Counted from the first letter of the stretch, positions 7,145 through 15,228 are shown. The stretch: DNA of 18,092 nt from JAVBMO01 sp031552355 (GCA_031552355.1 JAVBMO010000186.1:1-18092), one strand, 5' to 3'. The notes: generated by a model from the sequence alone, not told the origin. Numbers and translations are program-made.

Positions 7145-8494
7145 ATGACACAAATCATCAAACTCAAAAAGGGCTTGGATATCAGGCTTGCAGGCGCTGC
7201 TGAAAAAGTGGTTACTCCTATTTTGAGTAAAATTTACGCCGTGAAACCTACCGATTTTATGGGCGTAACGCCTAAACTACTTGTCAATGAAGGCGATGAA
7301 GTAAAAGCCGGAACCGCTTTGTTTTACAGCAAAGAAAATGAACGGATTGTCTTTACTTCGCCTGTCAGTGGTGTGGTGACGGAAATACAGCGCGGCGAAA
7401 AACGGGTAATTGAAGCCATTAAAATACAGGCTTCGGCAGAAGTGGATTATGTCGATTTTGGAAAAACGGCATTAAGCAGCCTTTCGCGCAAGGAAATTAT
7501 TGACAAAATGCTAAAAAGCGGCATATGGCCATTGCTTCGTCAACGCCCCTACTCCATCATTGCCAACCCTTCCGACACGCCAAAAGCCATTTTTGTTTCG
7601 GGGTTCGACTCTGCCCCCCTGGCACCGGATTACGATTTAATTGTACATGGCAAAGCCGACGCTTTTCAATTGGGGTTGGACGCCTTGGCAAAATTGAGCG
7701 ATGGCTTGGTTCATCTAAATTTGCATCCTGAAAAGGATTTGTCGGGAGTTTTCAGAAATTCCAAAAACGTACAAATCAACTGGATTGAAGGAAAGCACCC
7801 TGCCGGTAACGTAGGGATTCAAATCCACCATATTGACCCCATCAACAAGGGCGACATTGTTTGGTATATGAATCCGCAAGATGTTTTGACTTTAGGCCGT
7901 TTGTTTTTGGAAGGGCGCTACAATGCCGAAAAAATCATTGCCGTAACGGGTTCTGAATCCTCAAAACCACATTATTACAAAACCATTGCAGGTTGCAACA
8001 TTGCGCCCATTGTACAAGATCAATTGAAAACGGAAAATGTACGCTGCATCAGTGGAAATCCTTTGACGGGAAAGACTATTGCCTCCGATGGTTTCTTGGG
8101 CGCTTATCACCATCAATTGACATTTTTGCCCGAAGGGAATCATTACGAATTTTTAGGCTGGGCCATGCCGGGATTGAAAAAATACAGCTTCTCCAAAACG
8201 TTCTTTTCAGGGTTTTTACCGAAAAAAGAGTATGCTTTAGACACCAATTTGCATGGCGGGAAAAGAGCTTTTGTGCTTACCGGCGAATTTGAAAAAGTGG
8301 TACCTATGGATATTTTGCCTTTAGCTTTAATCAAAGCCTGTATTATAAAAGATATTGACTTGATGGAAAACTTAGGCATCTACGAAGTGGATGAGGAAGA
8401 TTTTGCTTTGTGCGAATTTATCGATGTTTCCAAAACCGAAATCCAAGCCATTATCAGGGAAGGATTGGACTATATTCGCAAGGAAAACGCTTAA
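7145..8494 (+). CDS. nqrA: Na+-translocating NADH:quinone reductase subunit A
   Basis: A 449-residue soluble subunit of the Na+-pumping NADH:quinone reductase, bound on the cytoplasmic face. The start (MTQIIKLKKGLDIRLAGAAE) and the next block are typical of NqrA. Residues about 50-105 form the Rnf/Nqr barrel-sandwich region (FTSPVSGVVTEIQRGEKR, V-EAIKIQ). The middle and C-terminal regions (IHHIDPINKGDIVWYMNPQ; GGKRAFVLTGEFEKVVPMDILPLAL) match the family over its full length. First gene of the operon, 189 nt from the divergent flippase. Its stop codon lies within an AT-rich inverted repeat. Confidence 0.97.
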   Translation: MTQIIKLKKGLDIRLAGAAEKVVTPILSKIYAVKPTDFMGVTPKLLVNEGDEVKAGTALFYSKENERIVFTSPVSGVVTEIQRGEKRVIEAIKIQASAEVDYVDFGKTALSSLSRKEIIDKMLKSGIWPLLRQRPYSIIANPSDTPKAIFVSGFDSAPLAPDYDLIVHGKADAFQLGLDALAKLSDGLVHLNLHPEKDLSGVFRNSKNVQINWIEGKHPAGNVGIQIHHIDPINKGDIVWYMNPQDVLTLGRLFLEGRYNAEKIIAVTGSESSKPHYYKTIAGCNIAPIVQDQLKTENVRCISGNPLTGKTIASDGFLGAYHHQLTFLPEGNHYEFLGWAMPGLKKYSFSKTFFSGFLPKKEYALDTNLHGGKRAFVLTGEFEKVVPMDILPLALIKACIIKDIDLMENLGIYEVDEEDFALCEFIDVSKTEIQAIIREGLDYIRKENA

Positions 8495-8528
8495 TTCAAT
8501 TAAGAATTAAAAATGAATAATTAAGAAT
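8491..8528. repeat. AT-rich intergenic repeat between nqrA and nqrB
   Basis: TTAATTC (8491-8497) pairs with GAATTAA (8504-8510), and the 11-mer AATTAAGAATT occurs twice (8498-8508 and 8519-8529 approximately). This GAATTA-type repeat is related to the copies at 17.2-17.5 kb. It overlaps the nqrA stop codon and could modulate A/B stoichiometry, but this is inference. Confidence 0.45.
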
Positions 8529-8585
8529 TTGTTGCAGAGTTTGGCCTTGGGGCTAAACAATTTAAACAACTCAACAATTAAACAG

Positions 8586-9782
8586 ATGGACAAATTACGA
8601 GAATTTTTAACCAAGATAAAACCCAATTTTGAAAAGGGTGGGAAGTTTGAAAAATTTCATTCAACTTTCGATGCTTTTGAAACATTTGCGTTTGTACCCA
8701 ACAAAGTAACCCGCCAAGGAAGCCATATCCGCGATTCCATTGACATGAAACGCACCATGTCCATTGTCATCGTGGCCTTAATGCCGGCTTTATTTTTTGG
8801 TATTTGGAATGTGGGTTACCAGCATTTTTTGTCATTGGGAGTTGCTTCCGGATTTTGGCAAAACATAGGTTTCGGTTTGTGGAAAGTCCTCCCTATTATT
8901 GTGGTTTCATACGTTGTGGGCTTGGGAATTGAATTTATTTTCGCCCAAATCCGCGGACACGAAGTCAATGAAGGATTTTTGGTTTCGGGCATGCTGATTC
9001 CAATGGTTATGCCACCCGATGTCCCTCTTTGGCAAGTGGCCATAGCGACAGCTTTTGCAGTCATCATTGGCAAAGAAGTCTTTGGTGGAACCGGCATGAA
9101 TTTTATGAATCCGGCTTTGGTGGCGCGTGCATTTTTGTTTTTTGCGTACCCGTCCCAAATGTCGGGCGACAAAGTGTGGATTGCCGAAAAAGCCGATGCC
9201 TTTTCAGGCGCCACCCCTCTTGGGACTGCCATGGTTGAAAATGCCGCCAATCCTGCAATGCCGACCGAAACATTTTTGTCGAAATTGCCCAGTTCAATGG
9301 ACATGTTTTTGGGGTTTACTCCCGGTTCCATTGGCGAAACGTCTAAGTTAGCCATCCTTTTGGGCGCTTTGATTTTACTTTTTACCCGTTTGGGAAGTTG
9401 GCGAGTAATGCTTTCCGTGGTATTGGGAGGTTTGTCAATGGGATTGATTTTTAATTTACTTGGAACATCGCCCTACACACAATTTCCGCCCTATTACCAT
9501 CTGTTGATGGGCGGTTTTGCTTTTGGTTGTGTGTTTATGGCCACTGACCCTGTTACAGCTTCGCAAACCAATACCGGAAAATGGATTTATGGTTTTCTGA
9601 TTGGCGTTATGGCCGTATTGATTCGCGTGGCCAATCCGGCCTATCCTGAAGGTATGATGTTGGCTATTCTGCTGATGAATGTCTTTGCCCCATTGATTGA
9701 TTATTATGTTACCGATGCCAATATCCGCCGACGTAAAAAACGCGCGAAAATCATTATACAAAAGCAAACAATTAAAATATAA
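8586..9782 (+). CDS. nqrB: Na+-translocating NADH:quinone reductase subunit B
   Basis: A 398-residue integral membrane subunit that carries covalently bound FMN and is thought to contribute to the Na+ pathway. The flavinylation site is DAFSGAT, with FMN expected on Thr210 (ApbE motif Dxx[S/T]GA[T/S]). About 10 membrane helices are visible. The conserved block GKEVFGGTGMNFMNPALVARAFLFF is about residues 161-185. The ATG at 8586 was chosen because the protein then begins MDKLREFLTKIKPNFEKGGK, as in other NqrB. An in-frame TTG at 8529 would add 19 residues encoded by spacer. Follows nqrA by 91 nt. Confidence 0.96.
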   Translation: MDKLREFLTKIKPNFEKGGKFEKFHSTFDAFETFAFVPNKVTRQGSHIRDSIDMKRTMSIVIVALMPALFFGIWNVGYQHFLSLGVASGFWQNIGFGLWKVLPIIVVSYVVGLGIEFIFAQIRGHEVNEGFLVSGMLIPMVMPPDVPLWQVAIATAFAVIIGKEVFGGTGMNFMNPALVARAFLFFAYPSQMSGDKVWIAEKADAFSGATPLGTAMVENAANPAMPTETFLSKLPSSMDMFLGFTPGSIGETSKLAILLGALILLFTRLGSWRVMLSVVLGGLSMGLIFNLLGTSPYTQFPPYYHLLMGGFAFGCVFMATDPVTASQTNTGKWIYGFLIGVMAVLIRVANPAYPEGMMLAILLMNVFAPLIDYYVTDANIRRRKKRAKIIIQKQTIKI

Positions 9783-9787
9783 ATAGC

Positions 9788-10531
9788 ATGTTTTCAAATA
9801 AATATATTTTCATTTATTCAGCCATTTTGGTGGTGGTAGTAGCTGCTGTATTGGCTTCTACGGCTTTTTCACTGCAACCTTTCCAAGACAAAAATGTTGA
9901 AGTGGAAAAAATCCAAAATCTTTTGGCTGCCGTAGGTGAACCCTCTACCAAAGAAAATGCCCAAGAACTTTATAATAAATATTTTACGGAAGAATTGGCT
10001 ATCGATTCCAAAGGCGAAATCGTAAGCCTTTACAAAGCAGGCAAAAAAGCGGAAGGGCAAGATATTCGACCTTTCAACATTGATTTAAAAGCTCAGCAAA
10101 AATTGCACAAAGACGGCAAAGAATCTGTGATGCCGCTTTATGTTTATGAAAAAGATGGCAAACGGCTCTATGTGGTACCGTTGTTAGGAACCGGCCTTTG
10201 GGGACCCATTTGGGGAAATATTGCTTTCAGCATTGATTTCAATACCATTGTGGGAAGCACTTTCGACCATAAAGGCGAAACACCGGGTTTGGGCGCCGAA
10301 ATTGCCAACAAACCTTTTCAGGAAAGATTTTTGGGTAAAAAGATTTTTGACCAAAACAATCATTTTACATCGGTAACAGTAAAAAAAGCTGCGGATAAAA
10401 ATTCCGAACACGAAGTAGATGCGCTTTCGGGCGGAACCATCACTTCCAACGGCGTTTCGGCAATGATTCATGATTGTTTGTCATTTTATCAACCGTATAT
10501 TCAGGGATTAAAAAAACAAATTAATAATTAA
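9788..10531 (+). CDS. nqrC: Na+-translocating NADH:quinone reductase subunit C
   Basis: A 247-residue protein with one N-terminal membrane anchor (about 7-27) and a large periplasmic FMN-binding domain. It holds the second covalently attached FMN of the complex. The flavinylation motif reads DALSGGT with Thr217 as expected acceptor, followed by ITSNGV. The residue before Thr is Gly instead of the more usual Ala of the ApbE consensus. The GTGLWGPIWGNIAF block (about 133-146) and the ETPGLGAEI segment are diagnostic for NqrC/RnfG. Begins 5 nt after nqrB. The flavin transferase ApbE is not in the window. Confidence 0.96.
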   Translation: MFSNKYIFIYSAILVVVVAAVLASTAFSLQPFQDKNVEVEKIQNLLAAVGEPSTKENAQELYNKYFTEELAIDSKGEIVSLYKAGKKAEGQDIRPFNIDLKAQQKLHKDGKESVMPLYVYEKDGKRLYVVPLLGTGLWGPIWGNIAFSIDFNTIVGSTFDHKGETPGLGAEIANKPFQERFLGKKIFDQNNHFTSVTVKKAADKNSEHEVDALSGGTITSNGVSAMIHDCLSFYQPYIQGLKKQINN

Positions 10532-10545
10532 TTAAACAGTGGTTT

Positions 10546-11232
10546 ATGAAAAAACAGTGGCTTTTATATATCGGACTCGCAGTAATTTTATTTAGCGCTT
10601 GCTGCTCGAAAAGCACAAAAGACAATTCTCAGTCGTATGTTGAAATAATGGGAAAAGCTGAAAAAGAGGTAGATCCCGATATTTTTTATTTAAGCATTAC
10701 ATTGAGTGAAAATAATGCTTCCAAAAGCGATATAAGTTCTTCTGAACAAAAACTGATTGGAACCTTGAAATCATTGAATATTGACCCCAAATCGGATTTG
10801 ACCGTTACAGGTATGTCGGGAGACAATTGGTATTGGTGGAGAAAAAGCCGCACAGTGTATCAAAATAAAAGCTATTTATTGAAAAGCAACGATTTGAATG
10901 TTGTAAACAAACTATGCGACAAACTTGACAGTATGGGAAATCTCAATTACTATTTAAGTAAAGTGGATTATTCAAAAATAGACGAATTAAAAAAAGAAGT
11001 TCAGCAAGAAGCTGTAAAGCAAGCCCGTATAAAAGCGGAAAATCTGTTAAGCGGCGAAAACCGCAAAGTAGGCGAACTTGTTTATTTGCATGAAAATGAA
11101 ATCTACACCGGAAACCCAATGCCTATGTATAATAAACAAATGGCATTCGAGGTGGCGGACCAAGCTTCAACAGTTGATTTCAACAAAATGAAAATATCGT
11201 ACGAAGTAGTTGCGCGGTTCAGCATAAAATAA
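10546..11232 (+). CDS. SIMPL (DUF541) domain lipoprotein
   Basis: A 228-residue protein with an N-terminal hydrophobic signal ending in FSACCSK. A cysteine at 19 or 20 suggests a lipoprotein, although the lipobox is not canonical. Residues about 32-228 fit the SIMPL/DUF541 family: VEIMGKAEKEVDPDIFYLSITL at the start, a central KSYLLKSNDLNVVNKLCDKL section, the helix KEVQQEAVKQARIKAENLL, and an EVVARFSIK end. Family members occur in periplasm or outer membrane, and their biochemical role is mostly unknown. It begins 14 nt after nqrC and is very probably co-transcribed. It is not a normal Nqr component and separates nqrC from nqrD. Confidence 0.85.
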   Translation: MKKQWLLYIGLAVILFSACCSKSTKDNSQSYVEIMGKAEKEVDPDIFYLSITLSENNASKSDISSSEQKLIGTLKSLNIDPKSDLTVTGMSGDNWYWWRKSRTVYQNKSYLLKSNDLNVVNKLCDKLDSMGNLNYYLSKVDYSKIDELKKEVQQEAVKQARIKAENLLSGENRKVGELVYLHENEIYTGNPMPMYNKQMAFEVADQASTVDFNKMKISYEVVARFSIK

Positions 11233-11254
11233 TTTATTGACAACGTTACCCTAA

Positions 11255-11824
11255 ATGGAAGAATTTAAAAAGCAAATGCAACTAACACTTGAAGATTATA
11301 TCGAATATAATCAAACATTTCATAGACGTAATAAAAGTACGTTCGTGAAATGGGGTGTGCCCTGTGTTTTTGGAGCTCTTTTTGGAGGTATGTCCATTTT
11401 TATGGAAAACATTACAGCAAAAGGTGGATTCATCATTTTCATGACCATCATGGGTTTTATTTTGGGGTTGATGATTTTTCGGACATTACCATTTTTACTT
11501 TCCATTACCTTTGGAAATCCATTGATTATCTACTTTTCCAAAAGAAAGTATAAGAAACTGAAATCTTTGCAAAACGAATACACCATCATTGTAAATGATT
11601 CAGGGGTTGAAACAATGTCTTCAGAAACCAAAACGTTTGTGGTTTGGAATAGAATTTTGAAAGTTTTGGAGAACGAAAAAGCGTATTATCTATTCATTTC
11701 CAACACTGTGGCTTTTATACTTTTGAAACGTTATGTAGAGTCTATGGAAGAAATGGTTTTTCTTCAAACGCAAATTAATAAAAATATACCTTCTTCAAAA
11801 ATAAAATTTTTTCCTTTGAGATAA
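11255..11824 (+). CDS. YcxB-like membrane protein
   Basis: A 189-residue protein that resembles the YcxB-like family of unknown function. It has an N-terminal LTLEDYIEYNQTFHRRNK segment, two membrane helices at about 33-51 and 57-80, and a cytosolic C-terminal domain. That domain is a beta-rich block (YTIIVNDSGVETMSSETKTF, VVWNRILKVLENEKAYYLFI) in which the conserved W-x-x-I-x-K-V-x-E and aromatic YYLFI pattern is visible. It lies 22 nt after the SIMPL gene and 63 nt before nqrD, so it belongs to the operon. Its presence inside an nqr operon is unusual; no functional link can be read from the sequence. Confidence 0.75.
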   Translation: MEEFKKQMQLTLEDYIEYNQTFHRRNKSTFVKWGVPCVFGALFGGMSIFMENITAKGGFIIFMTIMGFILGLMIFRTLPFLLSITFGNPLIIYFSKRKYKKLKSLQNEYTIIVNDSGVETMSSETKTFVVWNRILKVLENEKAYYLFISNTVAFILLKRYVESMEEMVFLQTQINKNIPSSKIKFFPLR

Positions 11825-11887
11825 TTTTATTCCGATGAGGGAATCAATTATGAATGTAAAATATTAAAACTTAAAACATTCAACAAA

Positions 11888-12499
11888 ATGAATTTTAAAC
11901 TTTTAAAGAATCCGTTAAACAAAGAGAACCCCATTACTGTTCAGGTTTTGGGAATTTGCTCAGCTTTGGCTGTAACGGCAAAATTGCAACCGGCAGTCGT
12001 CATGGCGCTTTCGGTGGTGGTGGTAACTGCTTTTTCTAATTTGGTAATTTCTGCTTTGCGAAATACCATTCCGCCACGTATCAGAATTATTGTGCAACTG
12101 GTTGTGGTGGCGTCAATGGTAATTATTGTTGACCAAGTACTGAAAGCCTTTGTGTATGACGTAAGTAAACAACTTTCTGTTTTTGTGGGATTGATTATTA
12201 CCAATTGTATTGTCATGGGGCGTTTGGAAGCTTTTGCCATGGCCAACAAGCCCATCCCTTCCTTTATTGATGGAATCGGGAACGGCTTAGGATATGGCAT
12301 CATTTTGGTAATATTGGGATTTGTTCGTGAACTTTTCGGCAGCGGCACTCTTTGGGGACAGACTGTTATTCCCCAAATTGCCTACAATGCAGGTTACTCC
12401 AACAACACCCTTTTCATTTTGCCGCCAATGGCATTGATTTTAGTGGGAATTATCATTTGGATACAACGCTCGAAAAACAAAGACCTCTGCGAAAAGTAG
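11888..12499 (+). CDS. nqrD: Na+-translocating NADH:quinone reductase subunit D
   Basis: A 203-residue integral membrane subunit with six expected helices, homologous to NqrE and RnfA/E. The two family cysteines that help bind the intramembrane Fe-S centre together with NqrE are present: C24 (in VLGICSALAV) and C107 (in ITNCIVMGR). Other diagnostic stretches are FIDGIGNGLGYG and FVRELFGSGTLWG. The start MNFKLLKNPLNKENPITVQ fits the family. The stop codon is followed immediately by the ACAGAG repeat region rather than by nqrE, so the usual close nqrD-nqrE junction is broken by 786 nt. Confidence 0.96.
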   Translation: MNFKLLKNPLNKENPITVQVLGICSALAVTAKLQPAVVMALSVVVVTAFSNLVISALRNTIPPRIRIIVQLVVVASMVIIVDQVLKAFVYDVSKQLSVFVGLIITNCIVMGRLEAFAMANKPIPSFIDGIGNGLGYGIILVILGFVRELFGSGTLWGQTVIPQIAYNAGYSNNTLFILPPMALILVGIIIWIQRSKNKDLCEK

Positions 12500-12505
12500 G
12501 AGTAA

Positions 12506-12524
12506 GACACAGAGAACCACAGAG
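12506..12524. repeat. left inverted repeat of the GxxExxY cassette
   Basis: GACACAGAGAACCACAGAG pairs as an imperfect inverted repeat (16 of 19) with two right-hand copies at 13154-13172 and 13248-13266. More ACAGAG-type degenerate copies follow up to about 12546 and again at 12615-12657. The bases begin 7 nt after the nqrD stop codon. Confidence 0.7.
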
Positions 12525-12547
12525 CCGACACAGAGGATCACAGAGGA

Positions 12548-12704
12548 TTTTTTCGAAATCAATTAAAGATTCTAAAGAAAATTTGAGATAGCGTAGGACA
12601 CAAAGAAATGCAAAGCAGACACAGAGAATTGTAGAACAGATACAGAGGACCACATAGAATTTTTTCGAAATCAATTAACGATTCTAAAGAAAATTTGAGA
12701 TAGC
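12548..12704. repeat. 45-nt direct repeat pair before the GxxExxY gene
   Basis: Two 45-nt copies (12548-12592 and 12660-12704) begin with TTTTTTCGAAATCAATTAA, end with AAATTTGAGATAGC and differ at one base. The period is 112 nt, and the sequence before each copy is ACAGAG-rich, so this looks like a tandem duplication of an older unit. The second copy ends 2 nt before the ATG of the following gene, so it forms that gene's leader. Confidence 0.85.
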
Positions 12705-12706
12705 AA

Positions 12707-13087
12707 ATGAATTTTACAGATATAAACAAACTTACAGAAATTATTATTGGATGCGCCATTCAGGTGCATAGAGAATTAGGTCCTGGTTTGTTAGAATCTG
12801 CTTACGAAGAGTGTCTTGCTTACGAACTGCAAGAGAAAGGATTAAAGGCAGAACGTCAGGTTCCGGTTGCAATAACCTATAAAGAAATTAGACTTGAATG
12901 TGGATATAGAATGGATATACTTGTTGAAAATAAAGTCATTGTAGAACTAAAATCTGTAGAAATGCTAATGCCGATACATGAAGCTCAAATCCTGACACAA
13001 ATGAAATTTGCCGATAAAAAAATCGGGTTATTGATGAACTTTAATGAACTTCTGTTAAAAGATGGCCTTAAACGATATGTAAGATGA
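12707..13087 (+). CDS. GxxExxY protein, PD-(D/E)XK-like
   Basis: A 126-residue protein carrying the name-giving motif G27-L-L-E30-S-A-Y33 near the start. A nuclease-like core follows: GYRMD with D70, then VIVELKS with E80 and K82, the D...ExK arrangement of the PD-(D/E)XK superfamily (PDDEXK_3 type). A later QMKFADKKIGLLMNFNE block is also typical. The length is normal and the gene looks intact. The function of the family is not established; DNA or RNA cleavage is inferred from the fold only. It is in the same orientation as nqrD/E and is surrounded on both sides by ACAGAG-type repeats, which marks it as an inserted cassette rather than an original operon member. Confidence 0.9.
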   Translation: MNFTDINKLTEIIIGCAIQVHRELGPGLLESAYEECLAYELQEKGLKAERQVPVAITYKEIRLECGYRMDILVENKVIVELKSVEMLMPIHEAQILTQMKFADKKIGLLMNFNELLLKDGLKRYVR

Positions 13088-13102
13088 TTCAAAATATTAT
13101 GA

Positions 13103-13121
13103 ACGAAGTGAAGAACTTCGT
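13103..13121. repeat. short hairpin after the GxxExxY gene
   Basis: ACGAAGT (13103-13109) pairs perfectly with ACTTCGT (13115-13121) around GAAGA, 16 nt after the stop codon. It is followed by an A-run, not a T-run, so it is not an intrinsic terminator on the plus strand. It may affect transcript stability. Confidence 0.5.
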
Positions 13122-13142
13122 GAAGTAAAAAAACGCTGTAAT

Positions 13143-13266
13143 ACTCTGAGTTTCTCCGTGGCTCTCAGTGTCGCAAACCTGAATGAATGAAATGAAAACT
13201 CTTTTAATCTCAACATATAAATAAAAACTCTGTGGCACTCCGAGCTTCTCCGTGGCTCTCAGTGTC
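13143..13266. repeat. right repeats of the GxxExxY cassette
   Basis: Two direct copies share the exact 21-mer at 13152-13172 and 13246-13266 (TTCTCCGTGGCTCTCAGTGT plus C), spaced 94 nt. Both are in inverted orientation to the left repeat at 12506-12524. The second copy ends 19 nt before the nqrE start codon, so the insertion reaches the nqrE ribosome binding region. Confidence 0.8.
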
Positions 13267-13285
13267 CCAAAATAAAGAAGAAAAA

Positions 13286-13903
13286 ATGCAAGACATTGTA
13301 AATATATTTATCAAGTCGGTTTTTATCGACAATATGATTTTCGCATATTTTTTGGGAATGTGTTCCTATTTGGCCGTTTCCAAAACTGTGAAAACGTCTA
13401 TGGGTTTGGGCATTGCCGTAACTTTTGTCCTGCTCATTACCGTGCCACTCAATTATTTGATTAACACCTATCTACTCACCAAAGGCGCTTTGGCTTGGAT
13501 TAGTCCTTCGTTGGCAGATGTTAATCTCAGCTTCTTGAGTTTCATTATGTTTATTGCCGTTATTGCAGCTTTTGTGCAATTGGTTGAAATGGTTGTGGAA
13601 AAATTTTCCCCCTCACTCTACAATGCTTTGGGGATTTTCCTCCCTTTGATTGCCGTAAACTGTGCTATTTTGGGAGCTTCTTTGTTTATGCAGGAACGCG
13701 AATATCAAAGTGTTGCCGAAGCCACTGCCTTTGGTTTGGGTTCGGGTGTCGGTTGGTTGTTGGCCATTGTGGGGATTGCCGCCATTCGCGAAAAATTGCG
13801 TTATTCCGAAATTCCCACTCCGCTAAAAGGTTTGGGCATTACATTTATCATCACAGGCTTAATGGCTTTGGCTTTCATGAGTTTTTTAGGCATAAAATTG
13901 TAA
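13286..13903 (+). CDS. nqrE: Na+-translocating NADH:quinone reductase subunit E
   Basis: A 205-residue integral membrane subunit with six helices, partner of NqrD. Its Fe-S cysteines are C26 (YFLGMCSYLAVSK) and C126 (LIAVNCAILGAS). The conserved VEKFSPSLYNALGIFLPLI stretch lies just before the second. The ATG at 13286 gives the normal N-terminus MQDIVNIFIKSVFIDNM and is preceded by AAAGAAGAAAAA. An in-frame GTG at 13232 would add 18 residues translated from the right cassette repeat and is rejected as a start. NqrF follows after 29 nt. Confidence 0.96.
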   Translation: MQDIVNIFIKSVFIDNMIFAYFLGMCSYLAVSKTVKTSMGLGIAVTFVLLITVPLNYLINTYLLTKGALAWISPSLADVNLSFLSFIMFIAVIAAFVQLVEMVVEKFSPSLYNALGIFLPLIAVNCAILGASLFMQEREYQSVAEATAFGLGSGVGWLLAIVGIAAIREKLRYSEIPTPLKGLGITFIITGLMALAFMSFLGIKL

Positions 13904-13932
13904 ATATTGTTTTAATTTGATTTGAATACAAA

Positions 13933-15198
13933 ATGAGCTTATCTATCATACTTTCTATTGGCTTGATTATAGGGACTTCGGTTGCCATATTTTTAATCGT
14001 GATCCTTACCTTGGTGGGGCTTTTGCTTTACGCACGCAAAAAACTAAGTCCACAAGGAAAAGTTATTATCAGTATCAACGACGAAAAAGATATTGAAGTA
14101 GAACCCGGTTCTTCTTTGCTATCCACGCTTTCGGCAGAAAAAATATTTTTGCCTTCGGCCTGTGGCGGCGGCGGAACCTGCGCCATGTGCCGCTGTAAAA
14201 TATTAGAAGGTGGCGGCGATATTTTACCCACCGAAACGCCTCATTTTACGAGAAAACAGCAATTGGAAAAATACCGTTTGGGTTGTCAGGTAAAAGTCCG
14301 AGAAAACATGAAAATTGAAGTGCCTGAAGAAATTTTCGGCATCAAGAAATGGGAATGCGAAGTGGTTTCAAACCGCAATGTGGCTACTTTTATCAAAGAA
14401 TTTATAGTAAAATTGCCCGAAGGAGAAATCCTGAATTTCAAATCCGGAGGCTACATTCAAATCGACGTCCCCAAAACCACCGTAAACTACCAAACCGACA
14501 TTGATGTTGAAGAAGAATACCGATCCGACTGGGACAAATTTAAAATGTGGGATTTGACTATGAAAAATCCGGAACCCTGCTTCCGCGCCTATTCCATGGC
14601 CAACCATCCTGCCGAAGGCAATATTGTTATGCTGAATATCCGTATTGCCACGCCGCCTTTCGACAAAAATACGGGCGGATTTATGAAAGTGAATCCCGGA
14701 ATTTGTTCTTCCTACATTTGGTCTTTGAAGCCCGGCGACAAAGTAACCATTTCAGGGCCTTATGGCGAATTTTTCATCAAAGATACTGACAAAGAAATGA
14801 TGTTCATTGGAGGTGGGGCCGGTATGGCGCCCATGCGATCACATATTTTCGACCAATTTCTGACCAAGCATACCCACCGCAAAGCAACATTTTGGTACGG
14901 CGGACGTTCCTCTAAAGAATTATTCTACCAATCTGATTTCGAAAAAATTGAACAAGAAAACCCGAATTTCAAATTCAATATAGCACTTTCGGAACCTTTG
15001 CCCGAAGACCATTGGACTGGTTACACGGGATTTATCCACCAGGTGGTTTTTGACAATTATTTGAAAAATCATCCCGAACCCGAAGAAATTGAATATTATT
15101 TGTGCGGTCCCGGCATGATGACGAATGCCGTTATCAAAATGCTTGACAATTTGGGCGTGCCTAAAGAAAATATCATGTTCGACGACTTTGGAAATTAG
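13933..15198 (+). CDS. nqrF: Na+-translocating NADH:quinone reductase subunit F
   Basis: A 421-residue subunit that takes electrons from NADH. Residues about 5-33 form the membrane anchor. The [2Fe-2S] ferredoxin domain has C77, C83, C86 and C118 (SACGGGGTCAMC ... LGC). The FAD domain shows RAYS at 218-221 and the NAD(P)H domain GGGAGMAP at 293-300 and CGPGM at 391-395. It ends in the usual DDFGN. All cofactor residues are intact. Last gene of the operon; a large hairpin-forming repeat begins about 30 nt downstream. Confidence 0.97.
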   Translation: MSLSIILSIGLIIGTSVAIFLIVILTLVGLLLYARKKLSPQGKVIISINDEKDIEVEPGSSLLSTLSAEKIFLPSACGGGGTCAMCRCKILEGGGDILPTETPHFTRKQQLEKYRLGCQVKVRENMKIEVPEEIFGIKKWECEVVSNRNVATFIKEFIVKLPEGEILNFKSGGYIQIDVPKTTVNYQTDIDVEEEYRSDWDKFKMWDLTMKNPEPCFRAYSMANHPAEGNIVMLNIRIATPPFDKNTGGFMKVNPGICSSYIWSLKPGDKVTISGPYGEFFIKDTDKEMMFIGGGAGMAPMRSHIFDQFLTKHTHRKATFWYGGRSSKELFYQSDFEKIEQENPNFKFNIALSEPLPEDHWTGYTGFIHQVVFDNYLKNHPEPEEIEYYLCGPGMMTNAVIKMLDNLGVPKENIMFDDFGN

Positions 15199-15228
15199 CC
15201 TAAATTAGGAATTTAAGGGCTGAACATC

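Noticed and set aside
8529..8585. N-terminal extension of nqrB from a TTG codon
   Set aside because: The extra 19 residues come from AT-rich spacer. NqrB proteins begin at MDKLREFL-like sequence.
8816..9355. 179-codon open frame on the minus strand
   Set aside because: Antisense shadow of nqrB, whose sense frame has the conserved flavinylation motif and membrane helices.
11941..12348. 135-codon open frame on the minus strand
   Set aside because: Antisense shadow of nqrD, a common effect of hydrophobic codon bias.
12453..12759. Two Cys/Leu-rich open frames on the minus strand
   Set aside because: They share the segment YLKFSLESLIDFEKILC because they translate the 45-nt direct repeats and ACAGAG repeats backwards. 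They overlap nqrD and the GxxExxY gene.
13232..13285. N-terminal extension of nqrE from a GTG codon
   Set aside because: The extra 18 residues are encoded by the right cassette repeat. The family start is the ATG at 13286.
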